A stretch of DNA of 64,000 nt from Ciborinia camelliae (taxonomy: Eukaryota; Ascomycota; Leotiomycetes; Helotiales; Sclerotiniaceae). Shown piece by piece: positions 13,640-27,859 of the stretch. The stretch is taken from positions 80,766 to 144,765 of the forward strand of contig JANPYM010000008.1 in the NCBI GenBank assembly GCA_025890175.1, given 5' to 3'. Made by a program: the position numbers and the translations under genes. The number at the start of each line of letters is the position of its first letter. The stretch's first letter is position 1. The notes beneath the pieces are model-generated. The model had not been told where the DNA came from and did not search any database. It saw only the letters and a program-made list of their open reading frames with translations.

Positions 13640-16600
13640 CAATAATTATATTATTTATTTAATTAATATTTATATAAATTTAATTCCGATTTATTTTAAT
13701 TATATATAAATCTTTTTGATTATTAACAAAATATATAAATTTTAAGGAATAATATCTAATAATCTAAATAATTTTTGATTAATAATTTGTAATAATTTAA
13801 GGAGTGAAAAATTAAAATTTATATTTTATCCAATATAAAATATAATATATAATCAAACAAAAATTCTTTTAATTTTTATTAATTTATGTATATATAATTT
13901 TATAATTTGATTAATATAATTTTTTTTTGTAATTGAATTGTAATATTTAATAAAATTATTTATTTTATAAATTATTTAATATTTTGATTCTTTATAATAT
14001 ATTAAATATCAACCAATAAATTTGGGTATTTATTTAATTTGGAAACTAATATATTTTATTATAAATATTTAAAGATTCAAAGATTTAACTAAGAAAAAAA
14101 ATCAAAATTAAAGATAAAGAAATAGTTAATAAAATAATAAAAAAATAAAAAAGAATTAAAAAAAAAATTTAATAATTTTATTAATTCTAAATAGATTTTA
14201 AAAAAAAAATGAAAAATAAAAGTTAAAATAAGAAATTAAAAAAAAATTTAAAAAATATATATATACAAAATATTTTATTTTATAAATAATCAAAAATTAT
14301 ATATATATTAATATAAATGATTTTCTTATATTATTGTAAAATATTTTTGTTAAAATAAATTATTAAAGATTTGTTATATAAATAATAATAAACTTTTGTT
14401 AAACTAATTAAAAAAGTAATATCGAAATTTTTCAAATATATAAATAACTTTGTTATATATATATCTTTTGGATTAATATAATTAAGCGTAGTAGAATTAA
14501 CATAAATGAAATTATTGATAATATTAATATATTTGTTATTTAATAATTTTTTTTTGTTTTTTGATAATCCGTCCCTATTAATATTTAATATATTATTTTT
14601 TATTATAATATTTCGAAAAATTAATAAGTAATAATTAAAAATAAATTTAAATTGATTTATTAAATCAAAATTGTTTTATTCAAAAACATTTAAAAATAAA
14701 AATCGAAAAATTATTTAATATAATTTTTTTAAAAAAAGATTTTATTTAATGTAAAGATAATTAATTATATATATATTTTTTTTAAATTTTTTATATAATA
14801 ATATTTATTAAAATTTATTTTTAAAAATTAATTAGAAAATAAAAAAATAATTTATTTATATTTATTTTTATTTTTTAAAATATTAATATTTATTTATAAT
14901 ATATATTTTAATATTGTTTTATTATAATATAAGTTTATATATATATTTAGCTTATTTATATTTATAATATATTTTATAAATTTTTTAATTATTAAAATAA
15001 AACCTATATTATTTGGAAGTTTTAAAAAAGATAATATATCGTTTATTGAAGTATTAATCCGATTTTTTTTTAAATATTTTAGTTCGATTTTTAGGAATAA
15101 TAATTTTTCAAAAATTTATATTAATATTTTTAATAAATATTTTATATAATTCCTGAAATTATTATTTAATATAATAAATTTTAATTATAATATTATTGTT
15201 TTCTTTATTTGTTTAAAATTTGGAAGATATAATTAATATATTATTATAGATTAAAATTATAAAGTTTAATATAATAAATAATATTAAATTATAATTATAT
15301 ATTTTATATATTATAAAAAAATTTTATTAAATTATAAATGTTTTTAATTAATTATTTGATTTTAAAAAAAAAAAAAAATTATAATTTATTTAATATAATC
15401 TGATAAATTATATTACTTTAAATAATTAAAAAATAATTGAAAACGTTTTTATTTATAAAAAAAAAAAAATAATAAAATTATTTTATATATAAATTTTTAT
15501 TTTATTTTATAAAAATAATATTAATTAATATTTTATATATTATATTTATTATCTTATTATATTTTATATATATAATATTAATTAATTTTATTAATAAAAT
15601 ATTTAAAATTAAAAAAATATAATATAAAAACAAAATATTTATAAATATATTTTATTTTTTATTATAATTCTTTTTTACGGTTTCGCTTTTTAATTTATTT
15701 ATATATTTTTGTATGTTTATAATTTAAAAATAATATTGCCCCTTATTTATAACCAGAAAATCGAGATTTTTTTATTTTTTATCCATTACTAAATAAAACT
15801 AATAATTTCTTATTATTTATTACATTTTTATATTATTATTTTATTATTATTATAATATATTTTTATAATAATATAAAATATAAATATAAATTTTTATAAA
15901 AATATTATTAATATTTATATTAACTTTTTTTATTAAAATATTTTAATTGTTTTATAATACTAATTATATCTAAAAAATTATTTTTATAAAAATTTAGAAT
16001 TATAAAAAGTATATTTACTTTTCAAATATAATCGTTTATATTTAAAATAATTAAAATATAATAAAATTTTATTAACAATTATTGAATATTTCGAAATAGA
16101 TCAAATCTATTAATAAATATTAAAACAAATATCAAAATACAAAAATCATTATATAGAATATTTTATAAAACGAAATATTCCCTTTCGAATTTTTTGATTT
16201 TTAATTTTCCATGGATTAGATTTATATAACAAAAAAAAAAATTTTAATATTATCAAAATCAAATTTAATATTAATAAATCTTTAAATAAATAATGATTTA
16301 ATATTAACAAATAAATTAATAAAAATAAACTCTTTTGAAATAATCCCAAAATCAAAATCTTCCCCAAAAATATAATTAATCTAAATTGATATTAAATTTT
16401 GAATAATATAATTTTTTATAATTATATTAATATTATTTATAAATAAAATAATTTTTTACAAATATATTAACAATTTTAAAAAATCGAAAAACTTTTTTTC
16501 AAATCCGGATTTAATATTAAAAAATATATTATAATTATATATTCGCTAAATTTTTAAAATAATATTATTTTTTATTTAAATATTTTTAATAAAGTTTTTG

Positions 16601-18775
16601 TTAATATTATATATATAATTGAAATAAACAAAATTTTAATTTTTTAAATAAAAATATTTTGTATTATTTATATAATAATAATGAATAAAATCTAATAAAA
16701 AAATAAATATTTTGTTGAAATAATATATATACTATCCTAATATAAACTAGATTAAGGATAACTATATTTAAAAATAATATAATTCTAAAAATTTATTAAC
16801 AAAATTTATTAAATTTTTATATATTTTTTTAAAAATAGTTAAATTTAATAATGTTTTATAAAAAAAGATTGAATTTAAAAAATAAAGCTATTTGTATAAA
16901 ATCTTATTTTTTTTGTTTTAAGATTTTTGAATAATTATCTTTATTAATATTTTATTTGATTCCAAAAAAACTAATTTTTTTTATATAAATAAGATTGAAA
17001 TAATCTTTTTCATTTAAACCTTAAATATATTATTAAATTATAAAAATCTTTAAATATTCGAAATATTAATAGGTTTTTTAATATTTTCTATTAAAATCTA
17101 TTATAAGACTATATAATCCTATCGAGACAAATCTTTATTTTTAATAAAACAATTTAAAATTATTATTAGATTAAATATTAAATAATTTTTGTTATAATAA
17201 TGGTGATAAAAAATCTATTTAGAATTATTTTTTTTTATATTTATATTGTTAGGTGTAGTATTATAATTATATATAAGTTTTTGAAAGGTATTATCTATAT
17301 TGGATAACATTTTATTAAATATATTAGATATAGAATTTTCTAAATTAATAACTTTTTAAAAATCTAAATTATAAAATAATATAATAGTTTTGTTATTTAA
17401 AAAAAATCTTGTATCCGGATTTTAATATTATAATTTAGTCTATATTTCTGTCAAATCGATATTTCGAAATAATAATAAATTATTTATAAATATAGTTTTA
17501 ATAAAATAATAAATAAATAAATTATTTCCCTATAAATATTGTAAGTTTTTTTTAATTAAAAAAAAAAAAAGAAAAAAAAATTTATATTATCATTTTACTA
17601 TTTAATTTTCAAATCTATATCAAATTCATTAATATTATTAATTATTCTATTTATTATCTTACCACATATCTCCAAATTATTATTAGAATAATAATATATA
17701 ATATAATCGTTATTATTTTCATATTTTATATTATTTTGAAAATTATTGTATAATAATTTATAATTCCATTTTCCAAAAACAATAAAAAATTCTATATTAT
17801 AAATAAAAAATTCTATATTATAAAAAAAAGACTTTATATTATTTATCCTATTAAATAATTAAGAATTAATAAAAAATATAATAAATAAAAAAGAATATAA
17901 TAATAATTATAATAATAATTATAAAAGACAAAAAATTTTCGATTTAAAATATAAAAGACAAAAAATCTTTAATCTAAAATAATTAGAAAAACTAAATAGC
18001 TTTTTTTTAAAAAATTACATTTTATTTATATAATTATTAACCCCCCAAAAAAAAAGGTAAATAAATTTTTTCAAAAATTTTAGATTTTTTAAATATTTTA
18101 TTAAAATACTTTATATACAAAATAGATTTTTAATAATATTAATAAAATTATTCCAAAGAACTTTGAAATTTAGATTATAAATAGAAATATAAACAAAAAA
18201 AAAATATTAAGAATATTAATAAATAAAATATAAATCCTTAAAAAAAGATTTTTATTTAAAAAAATTGAATCGAAAAAATAATAATTTATTTATAAAATTT
18301 GAAAATTTAATTAAAAAACGAAAATCAAAAATATTAATAAAATATTACAAAAATATTAAAAAAAATTTATTTAAATTTATATTTTATTTTAAATCAATTT
18401 TTTTTTTAAATAAATAAATATATAAAAAAACAATTAATTAATTAATTAATAAAACTTTTTTAAATAAAATTAATCTATTTTTTCGAAAATCTGAAGATCC
18501 GGAATGGCGAAATATTAATTTTTAATAAGCAAATGTAAAGTTTAATAAAAAATATTAAAATATAATTAAATTGTTTTTATAATTTTTTTTATTTATTATT
18601 AAATATATAATAATTTCTAATTTTTTTCTAAAAAAAGTATTTATTTAATAATCTTTTTTTTTGAAAAGTATAAATTTAAAATATTTTTTTGCATTAGTTT
18701 TTTAATAATCTTAATTTTTAATTTTTAAATTTTTATAATATCAATAACAAATATAATTATAAATCCTAAATTTAA
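13640..18775. other. AT-rich desert, no gene seen
   Basis: About 88-90% A+T with no frame of normal composition. The minus-strand frame at 16,149-16,367 is Leu/Ile/Phe-rich. I see no LTR ends or target duplications here. Confidence 0.7.
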
Positions 18776-18779
18776 TAAT

Positions 18780-19060
18780 TTGGAACAAAATAGATATAAT
18801 AATTCAGAATATTAAATTTAAATTTTAATAAATCAAAACTTAATAAATTAAAACTTATAAACAAATTCAGATTAAATATTCCAATTTTAAATAATCTTTG
18901 AGCAAATAATTTTTAATATCCTAATTAAAAATCGAATATTAAAAATAAAGATATATCCAATTCGAATATTTTAATTTTAAATATTTCAATTTCGAACAAT
19001 TTTTAAGTAAATAATTTTTAACATTTTGATTGAAAAATAAATATTGAAAATAAAAGTGTA
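18780..19060. repeat. two- to three-copy tandem repeat, about 95 bp
   Basis: The motif AAATAATTTTTAAYATYYTRATT recurs (near 18,902 and 19,011), together with preceding AATATTYYAATTTTAAA blocks. Copies differ mainly by transitions. Confidence 0.6.
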
Positions 19061-19434
19061 GCCCTTAAATTAATTAATAATAATGATAATAAAAAAAATA
19101 GAGAAGATAAAGGTTAAAAAAAAGGTAAAGGTTATGAAAATAAATATAAAAAGAGTAATCGAAATAAAAAAAATAAAAAAGATAAAGATAATAAAGGAAA
19201 TAAAGGCAACAAACCTAATAATTTTTTTTTTTTTTATAATTTTTTTTTTTTAATTTAATCGGATTTAAGACAAAACATTTGGAAAATAAATAACTACTCC
19301 AATCCAGTTTTTTTGTTAAATATCCCACGAAATTTATTCAAGCTAATTCTGTAAACATAAAAGATTCCTTTATTATCCTACGGCAATTGAAAAAATATTT
19401 ATTTAATTAATAAAGATATTGATCCAATTCTTTG

Positions 19435-19850
19435 GGATTTAGACATTTTTCAGTTAGTTTTTTTCCGACCCTAATCTTAATTTAATAATAAAAACTTTTT
19501 AGACATTTTTTAATTAACTTTTTAGGATTTAGATATTTTTTAATTAGTTTTCTTTTAATTTTAGTTTTAATCTAATAATAAAAATTTTAGAAACATTTTT
19601 TAATTAAATTCCTTTTAATCCTAATTTTAATATAATAATAAAAACTTTAAAAGTATTTTTCAATTAGTTTTTTTTCGATCTCAATCTTAATTTAATAATA
19701 AAAACTCTCAAGATATCTTTCAATCAATTTTCTTTCAAATCTAATCTCAATTTAATAATAAAAACTTTTAAGATATTTTTTAATTAGTTTTTTTTCGAAT
19801 CCGATTTTAATTTAATAATAGAAATTTTATATAAAACTTTTTTTTCGTTT
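19435..19850. repeat. minisatellite of about 60 bp, about seven copies
   Basis: Successive units contain 'aatttaataataaaaac/t ttt..agacatttttyarttarttttyttt'. They differ mostly by transitions. The array lies in otherwise featureless AT DNA. Confidence 0.8.
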
Positions 19851-20824
19851 TTGATTTTAATAATTTATTATATTTTATAAATATCGAAATCTTAAATAAA
19901 CCCTTACCACTAAAATCCAAGAAAATATTAAAAAGATAAGTAAAAGTAATTAATAAAACTTTTTAAAAAAAATTGGGTTTAAAATGTTTTTATTATATTG
20001 ATATAACTGATAATCCTTATTTATTTAATATTAATAATAAAAAAACATTTAATAAAGATCTACCCTTTACTTATAATAATTATTAACCATTTTCGAAAAT
20101 TAATTATATATTTCTTATATTATTAATTTTTATTTTTAAATAAAAAAGTTTTTATTAATATTTATAATATTTTTTTTATAAAATTATAAATAAGATTTAT
20201 TTTATAATTAATATTTATTTTTTATAATTTAACAAATTAAAAAAAAAGATTAAAAAGAATATTTGTTAAAACAAATACAGAATTTTTTAAGAAATTGAAA
20301 AACATTTAATTCAGAAAATTCGAAACAAATAATTTAAAATATAAAAATTGAAAGATAATAAATTTAAAAAAAAGATATATTTATAATTAAATTTTTTTAT
20401 ATTTAATTATATTTAATATTTTTTTTTATATATAATAAATTTTGATAAATTTTTTAAGGTAGATTAAGGTTATATTAAAAGTAAATTTTTTTTTTTTTTT
20501 TTTAAATTAGCCTACCCTTTTTCTAAATAGAATTTAATTTTTAAATTAGATATCTTTTCGGAATTATATATATTAACTTGTATATATATTTGGAAAAGAA
20601 AAGATTATAATAAACAAGATATCCAGCTTAATATATTAAACAAGTATAACAAACTTTTTTATAATAAAGATTTCGAAAATATTTGTTTTAAAGATTTTTT
20701 TTAGATTATAATTTTTAAAACTAATATTAATATTATTCAGCTTTTTAAAAATTATTAAAAAAAATTAAAAAAGTTAGATTTTAAAATTATTTATATAAAT
20801 AATAAAAATAAAGAAAATAATGGG

Positions 20825-21001
20825 GATAATTATTGATTTACGGAAAAGGAAATAAAAAGAAATATATATAATTCAGATATTCAGGATAAGATTTTTAAAA
20901 ATGAAAAAAAAGAAATTAAAATTGATTTATATAGTTTTTATAAATTCGATAATAAATTTTATATAAATAATAATAAATTTTTTATTTTAAACGAAAAATA
21001 A
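20825..21001 (+). pseudogene. possible RIP-degraded Ty3/gypsy pol fragment
   Basis: One plus-strand frame is open from just after a TGA near 20,836 to the TAA at 20,999-21,001, unusually long for this composition. It is charged rather than hydrophobic: FTEKEIKR, then YKFDNKFYINNNKFFILNEK. The second string loosely recalls the 'DGKLYVPNN..LR..IL' stretch before the zinc-binding part of Ty3/gypsy integrases. That comparison is from memory, with residue changes of the RIP type assumed, so it is only suggestive. Confidence 0.3.
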
Positions 21002-21019
21002 AGTTACAATAATAATAAA

Positions 21020-22620
21020 TAATTTTACAACCCTAAAAATAAATATTTCGATAATAATAATATATATTATACCTAATTTTTTAATAAATTTTAAAAAGAT
21101 AATTTTAAAAATGATAAGGAAGATATATAGATTAATAAAGATCGATTATTTAATAAAAAAAATAAATTGTTTACTAAAAAAAAAAAGGAGTAAAATAAAA
21201 ATTTAATAAAAAAGAAATTAAAAAATATTAATAATTTAGATAATAATAATTAATCTAATTTTTTGATTTTTTATTTTTTTACTTTTTTCTTTGTATAATT
21301 TAAAGATATAAAAATAAATAATTTGGATTTAATACAATTTTTGTTTTTATTAAAATATAAATAATATATATTTCTTAATATTAATAATTAATTATTTTAA
21401 AACATTTTTATTATTCTTTATAAAAAAACCTTAATCTAAAGTTCTAAACCTTGTTTTGTCTTATATTTAAATTTTCTATATATAAATATCTAGTTTAAAA
21501 TCTATCCTTCATCCCATTCTCAATTAATTAATATTGGAATTATTATAAGTAATAAAGAATAAATATATTATAATATACAACTCTAAAAATTATATTACAG
21601 ATTAACCTATATACATTTATATATTATAGATATATAATTTATTCAATAATTAATATCATTAAAATAAATTAAAAAAAAATTGAATTAATATTTAAATATA
21701 ATATTCTATATTTTTCTATATATTTTTACTTTAAAAAATATTAAAAAGCTTAAGTCTTTTTAATTTGGCGAATTTAAAAATTCTAAATTATATAATATTC
21801 TAAATCTAAATCGATTAATTTATTTAGATTTTAAGGATAATCAAAATAATAAATATTAATTTCAATAATTTTATTAAATATAATAAAATATATTGTTTTT
21901 TCTATAAATTTTTTTATTTAATTTAAAAAATTGATTTTATATTAATTTTTTCTTTTTTTTAAAAAAAATTAATCTTTATCCTCGATTATTTAATTTTCAA
22001 ATATTTTATATATTACCATTTTCTAGTTATATATATTTTTTTACTTTATATTTTTTATATTAAATTTTATATAAAAATAATAAATTTGATAATATCTTTA
22101 TTTATTTGAAAAACAAAAAAAAATTAATTTATTTGGGCTAAATTAATTTTCTAAATAAAAAATCCAATTGATATAAAAAAATTAAAGCTTATCTTTTTGT
22201 AAATTATATAATAAAGATAGTAATTAAAATAAGATTAAATTATATTTATTCAAAAAACTTATTTATATTATAGTTAAAACAAATTATAGTTATTAATATT
22301 ATTTATATTATTATTAATTATAATTGATAGATTATAGTTCTACAAAAATTATTAGGATTTGGATTTTGAAATAGAGGATGAATTTGATAATAAAGAAAAA
22401 ATTCAAAATTTAAATATATCGGACATTTATATATATTTAAAAACGAAAATGTAAATAATTATAATAAATAAAAATAAATCAAAAAATTAATATTTATCTA
22501 TTTCAAGCAATTTTATAGATTTAAAGATAAAAATAAAATTTAGATTTATTTAAAATAAAGATTAAAGATCAAAAATTGAATTAGTATCTTATTTCTCTAT
22601 ATTATAATTATATTTAAGGT
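21020..22620. other. AT-rich desert, no gene seen
   Basis: About 88% A+T, without any open frame of normal composition and without visible element ends. Confidence 0.65.
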
Positions 22621-22632
22621 ATAGTTGATCTA

Positions 22633-22712
22633 GTAGTAGTAGTAGTAGTAGTATTAATTTTCGTCTGGCGGACGCAGGCTTAGGGCCTGCGCCCTGGACC
22701 TTCCGAAGGGTA
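22633..22712. other. (TAG)n microsatellite and GC palindromic cluster
   Basis: Seven TAG units are followed by TATTAATTTTCG and then a GC cluster holding two palindromes: GCAGGC-TTAGG-GCCTGC and CCTTC-CGAAGG. The arrangement, a TAG- or TATTAG-type microsatellite next to a GC palindrome, repeats that at 11.6-11.9 kb. Function unknown. Confidence 0.7.
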
Positions 22713-22729
22713 TAAAGATATGCTAAACT

Positions 22730-25700
22730 AAGAAATTTATGCTAATAGCTATCCTAAAAAGTATTTCTAATTTACAATAAGCTTTATTAAAACTATTCAA
22801 TTACAATTTTTTTATTTTATTTAAAATGAATATATATATTTTTAGAGTTAAACTTAAAAAATATAGTTTTAAAAACTTTAATTTAAATGTTAGTATAATG
22901 TTTTTTCAAATTGTTTTAAAATTGATAAAAGAAAAGAAAAAAAAAAAAAGAAGAAAAAAATTAATAGTAAATTTAGTTAATGAAGAAATTAAAAAAGTTA
23001 AAATATATATTTTTGTAAAAATATATGTTTTTTTAATAAAAGCAAATATTAATGTAGAATTTAATAATAATTAAAAAATTAAAAAATTTTAAAAATTTGT
23101 TTATTAAATTAAATAAGTAATGTAGTTTTTTAATTAAATTAGTTAAAAGAATATATGAATGTATTAATTATTTATTGAAAAGTTGTTATATTTTAAAATA
23201 ATAAATAATATAAAAAAAAATTATTTTGTTTATATATATATTTAAGATTAATATTTTTATATCCGAATTTTCTATAATACTATATATAATCCCCATAAAA
23301 AAATCTGATAACTAATAATTTATGAAAATATTGGTAAGGTAAATCGAATTTCGAAAATAGTTTGATTTTATAGTTTAAATTTTATTTGCAATAATTCGAA
23401 AATAGTATGGTATTGTGTTTTATTTATTATATTTGTTAAATATTATTTCAAAAATTTCGAAAAATAGTTTCAAGGTTATTAATAATAAATTTGAAATCAA
23501 GATTAATATTTCGAATATTTAAAAAAATTTTATTATTAATAAATTTATTTATTGTTTTGTTTTTTTTAATATTTATATATTTTAATAACTATTATATCCA
23601 AATATTATAAATTTGTATTATATTTTGTACAACGTGAAAGGTTTATTAAAACAATTTCGAAGCAATTTTCCTAAAATATTAAATAATCGATATATTGTTT
23701 ATATATAATCAAATATATTTCAAATTAATATTTAAGGGTATTTGGATTATATATTGAAATTTTTATTATACTTTAATAATTTTATTATTAAAAATATATA
23801 AAATAAAATTAATAAATTTTAAACTATAAATTATTTATTTTTAATTTTAATATATAGTATAATTATATCCTATATATTTATTTTTATTTACATATTATTT
23901 TAAATTATTCAAAAAAATTGTAATTTTGTTTAAAAATAAAATAGTTTATTACATTTTAAATATTATTAAAATAACTTTTTTATTTATTTTGTTAATAAAA
24001 TTTATTTAATATTTATAAATAAAATAAAAAGATTTAAATATAAATTTTAAAATTTTAAAAAAAAAATATAAAAGTCTTTATACTTTAATTTTAAATATTT
24101 AGTTAATATTAATATTGTAATTCTTAATAATTATAAAAAAGATAATATATTAAATAAAAAAATATAATGTATTAATTATATAAATATAAAATATAAATTT
24201 AAATTTGATTTTTTCGAAGATTGTATTTTTAAAAGAAATATTAATATTTTTAAAAAAAATTATTCAAAAAATAATTCGTTATATTAATAATATTCTTTAT
24301 ATAATAATAATTAATATTTTATCAATAAGTTTGATATATTTACCTACTTTGATATTAATTATAAATTTATAGCCAATACGATATAATCAAAATGCTTTAA
24401 TTTTGTTTATATACTATACCTCCATATTATAAATAAATAAAGGTATGATATAAATAATAACAGTTTTCCATAATGTTAAAACAAAGGGATTATTGATGGT
24501 CTTAGTAAGACTTCGGATATAATAAGCAATATACTTAGCTTTTATCACTCTTTTTGCAATATATCTTCAAAATATAAATTTTCTATTAAACCATATCCCT
24601 AACTAGTATAAAACAAATTAAAAATCTTTTTTTTTGGTTATAATAATAAAGACAATAATAAAAATTTTGTTAATCTTATATTTTAAGGTATACCCGCCTT
24701 ACTTTTTAATAATATAAATTATTTTTAGTTTTTTTGGGACGAAAAAGATTTTGTTTATTATTTTATAATTTATAATTTTTTTTATTTTGATAAAAAAAAT
24801 TTATATATTATTATTAAATAAATTTGAAGTTTTGTAAATACAAATATTATTAATATATCCGAAACGAAATAAAGAATTTTGTATATAAAGTTTGATAAAG
24901 TAAAATATATATAAAATTGATAATAAAAAAAAGCTTTAGAAAATATTATATATTATTAAATAATTAAAAATTATAAAGTTTTTTAAATATATTTTGATAT
25001 ATTTATTTGTAAAAAAAAAATCGATAAGTTTGAATAAAACTAATAATTATTTTTGTTTAATTATTTTGTTTAATAAATGTTTTTTAAAAAAAATATTGAA
25101 TATATTTTGAATATTTATAATAATTATAATAATCTTTAATTTTTAAAATATTATTATTTTTGTATTATATATAAAGTTAATAATAAAATTTATAATAGTT
25201 TATTTAAATAAAACTTTTTTATATTAAAAATTAAAAATGCTTTATATAAATATAATTTATTTAATTTTTTTAATTATAATATATTTCAAATTTTTAAAAA
25301 TATAAAAAATAAGAATAATTAATTTTTATAAATATATTAAGAATTTATTTTTCTTTTTTATTTTTAAAAGTATTATTATTTTAATAAACTTTTAGATTTG
25401 GGAAAAAAAATTAAAAGTTAGATAATAATTGTAAAAACTATAAATAATATATTTAATTAATTTTTAGTATATATAAAACAGTCAAATTATAATTTTATTT
25501 ATTTTTAGGAAAATATTGAAAATTTCAATAATATTTTTTTTTATTTTTTTTATAAAAATAAAAATTGATTATATTAAAGTTGTATTTTTTTATTAATTTA
25601 TTAATAAATTATTATTCAAATTATTATTTATATTAAAATAATCTAATATTATAATATATAGTGTTTTTGCTTTATTTATTGTATCATTAATTATTAAATT

Positions 25701-26240
25701 GTTTATAAAAAATAAAAATAATTTAAAATTAAATTTTAATTTATATTAATTAATAATTTTGTATAATTTTTTATTATTTTTAATTTTATTAATAATATAT
25801 TTTTAATAGTTTTGTTTAATTTTGTATATTATATTTTGAAAAATATAAATAATAAATAAATTTATTTTGATTTGTTTAGTTTTGATATATTTATTATAAA
25901 TTTCAATATAATTATTATTTTATTATAAAATGAATTATTTTTTTTTTATATAAATTTATTTATTGTATAAATAAAAGATTTTAAAATAATAATAAAATCT
26001 TTTACAAAATTTTTTATAATATTAATATTTTGTAGGATATTAAAATTGTAAAGATTAATTATATTTATAATAATTAGATTTATAAATCTAAATAAAAAGT
26101 TTTTAGGGATTTGATAATAAGATTGTTTTATAATAATTTATCCTTACCTTAAAATTTATATAATTTAGATTTTATAATTTGATTTTATATATAAATTTTT
26201 TTTAACAAAAATATTTGTAAAAAGGATATTTAAAAAAATA
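22730..26240. other. AT-rich desert, probable degraded retroelement
   Basis: Very AT-rich. The open frame at 22,826-23,074 is a Lys/Ile/Phe/Asn string. Scattered less-mutated bits occur (24,480-24,610, 24,680-24,720), which suggests an old transposon whose frames can no longer be followed. No LTR ends were found. Confidence 0.5.
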
Positions 26241-26248
26241 AAGTTTAA

Positions 26249-26458
26249 TATATAATTTGTTTTGTATATAGATTTATTAAAAATATTAATATAATTTATA
26301 TCGTTAATAACAAATCAGCTAATAAGATTTTTTTTTTGATAAATAATAATAATATTTGGTTTGAATATATTATATTAAATATTAAAATTTTTATTAATAA
26401 AATATTGTTGGATAAATATAAAATATATAATATAATTTATTATTTTATTAATTATTAA
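26249..26458 (+). pseudogene. possible RIP-degraded integrase frame (Ty3/gypsy-like)
   Basis: An ATG-less frame of 69 codons is open here although neighbouring frames hold many stops. FVYRFIKNINIIYIVNN followed by SANKIFFLINNNNIWFEY resembles the integrase core pattern V-D-R-[FL]-T-K-x-x-H-[FI]-I-P-V...A-x-x-[IL]-x-x-L-F-x-x-N-x-[WV]-x-x-Y-G. Several differences are what C-to-T/G-to-A change would give, but the first catalytic Asp position reads Tyr, which RIP does not explain. The assignment is tentative. Confidence 0.3.
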
Positions 26459-26459
26459 T

Positions 26460-27690
26460 TAATAATATATATTTAAAATAATAATATTATTAATATTAGT
26501 TTATAATATATTTTTGTTATAAAAAGATTATTATTATTAAATATATAATTTAATGTTTTTTCGAATATAAATTATAATTTAAAAATAAAATAATTCTTTA
26601 TTTTCAAAATTAAAAAAGTTTTAAAAATCGATTAATATATAACAATCAAATTTTAAATAATTTTAAATTCAATTATTGTTTTTTGTTTAAAGTTTTTAAA
26701 TATAAATAATATTAATTAAAATTATATAAAATAATTCAAAAAATATAATATATATAAATATATTTTTATTTATATTAATTTAATCAATTTGAATATTTTA
26801 TTAATAGACTTTGTTATAATGATATTAATTATTGTTTTTTTTATAATATTTTATTATTAAAAAAAAGAATTAAATTAATCAATAATAAATTTATTTTTAT
26901 TAATATTTTTTATAAGAATTTTATTAATTAAAACTTTGTTTTTTTAAAAAAAAATATTAATATTAAAGTTTTTAAACTTTTTTTTGTAAAAATTTTAAAT
27001 ATTAAATTTAATAAGCTTAAAAGCAAATAATAAAACAAGAATTTTAATTATATCAACTTTAGTTATAACTAAATTTGATTTTGTTTTTTTATATTTAATT
27101 ATTGTTTCATTTTTACAATTACATTTAAAAAATAAAAAAATAATTGTTTAAGAGATTAATATATTTAATAAAATAACTTTTTTAACAGATTTTAATAAAT
27201 TAATTATTTTATATAATATTTCATTTTATTTATATATAACAACAAATTTTTTATAAATTAATTTGATATATTTGTTATTCTTTTTTTTAAATGCAATAAT
27301 ATAATTGGAATAATTTGTAATAAATAGTTTATAACAATTAGTATATTATAGGTTATGAATATAATTAATTTCAAAAAAACTATTATATTGATTTATTTTA
27401 ATATTATATCAGTTATAGTAAGTATATTTAATGTATTAAAAAGGGTTACAATAGTTTTGGTAATCAAGATTATAACGGGATATTGTTAGTTTTTTGATAA
27501 TAGTTTTGGCTTTATTTTTTATATTAAAAAGTTAAAAAAAGCAAACAGATTTAAAAAAAAAAACGATTTAAATTATTTTTTTAATTATAATATTAACTTT
27601 ATATTAAAAAAGTTTATAATTTATAAATTTAAAGCTTATTTATATTAAAACTTTTTTATATACAAAAATTATTTTAATTGGAATATATTT
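26460..27690. other. AT-rich desert, no gene seen
   Basis: The composition is as before. A slightly less AT-rich patch at 27,380-27,550 has no open frame. The block ends at the target duplication of retrotransposon element 1. Confidence 0.65.
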
Positions 27691-27701
27691 TTTTTTAATA
27701 T

Positions 27702-27851
27702 TATTGAACATATAGTATGTGTATTGTGTGTAGACTAAAGCTATATACAGGAACTGTAAAGTAGGTAGAGGGTATTGTACAATAAAGGAAGCTAAGCTAC
27801 ATTAGGAGGTGGGGTAGACCTTGGTTATTATAATGAATATAATCTTTAATA
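27702..27851 (-). repeat. 3' LTR of element 1
   Basis: 150 bp. It reads TATTGAACATATAG...ATCTTTAATA on the plus strand; the unmutated termini seen in less damaged copies are TGTTGAA...TTCAACA. It contains the conserved family core ACTAAAGCTATRTACAGGAACTG. It is more mutated than its partner at 32,165, as shown by transitions such as TTCAACA to TTTAATA. Confidence 0.92.
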
Positions 27852-27859
27852 TCCTTTTT
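27852..27859 (-). other. polypurine tract of element 1
   Basis: On the minus strand AAAAAGGA lies immediately upstream of the 3' LTR, where a retrotransposon second-strand primer is expected. Short and partly mutated. Confidence 0.55.

Noticed and set aside
19435..19850. CRISPR-like array
   Set aside because: Units are contiguous and diverged with no unique spacers, and the context is eukaryotic.
22826..23074. 82-codon Lys-rich frame with an ATG
   Set aside because: Composition follows the base bias (poly-Lys from a poly-A run). No promoter or homology signal.
24680..24900. Reverse transcriptase resemblance near GTATACCCGCC
   Set aside because: I tried all plus-strand frames; no YxDD-type or other motif lines up without arbitrary shifts.
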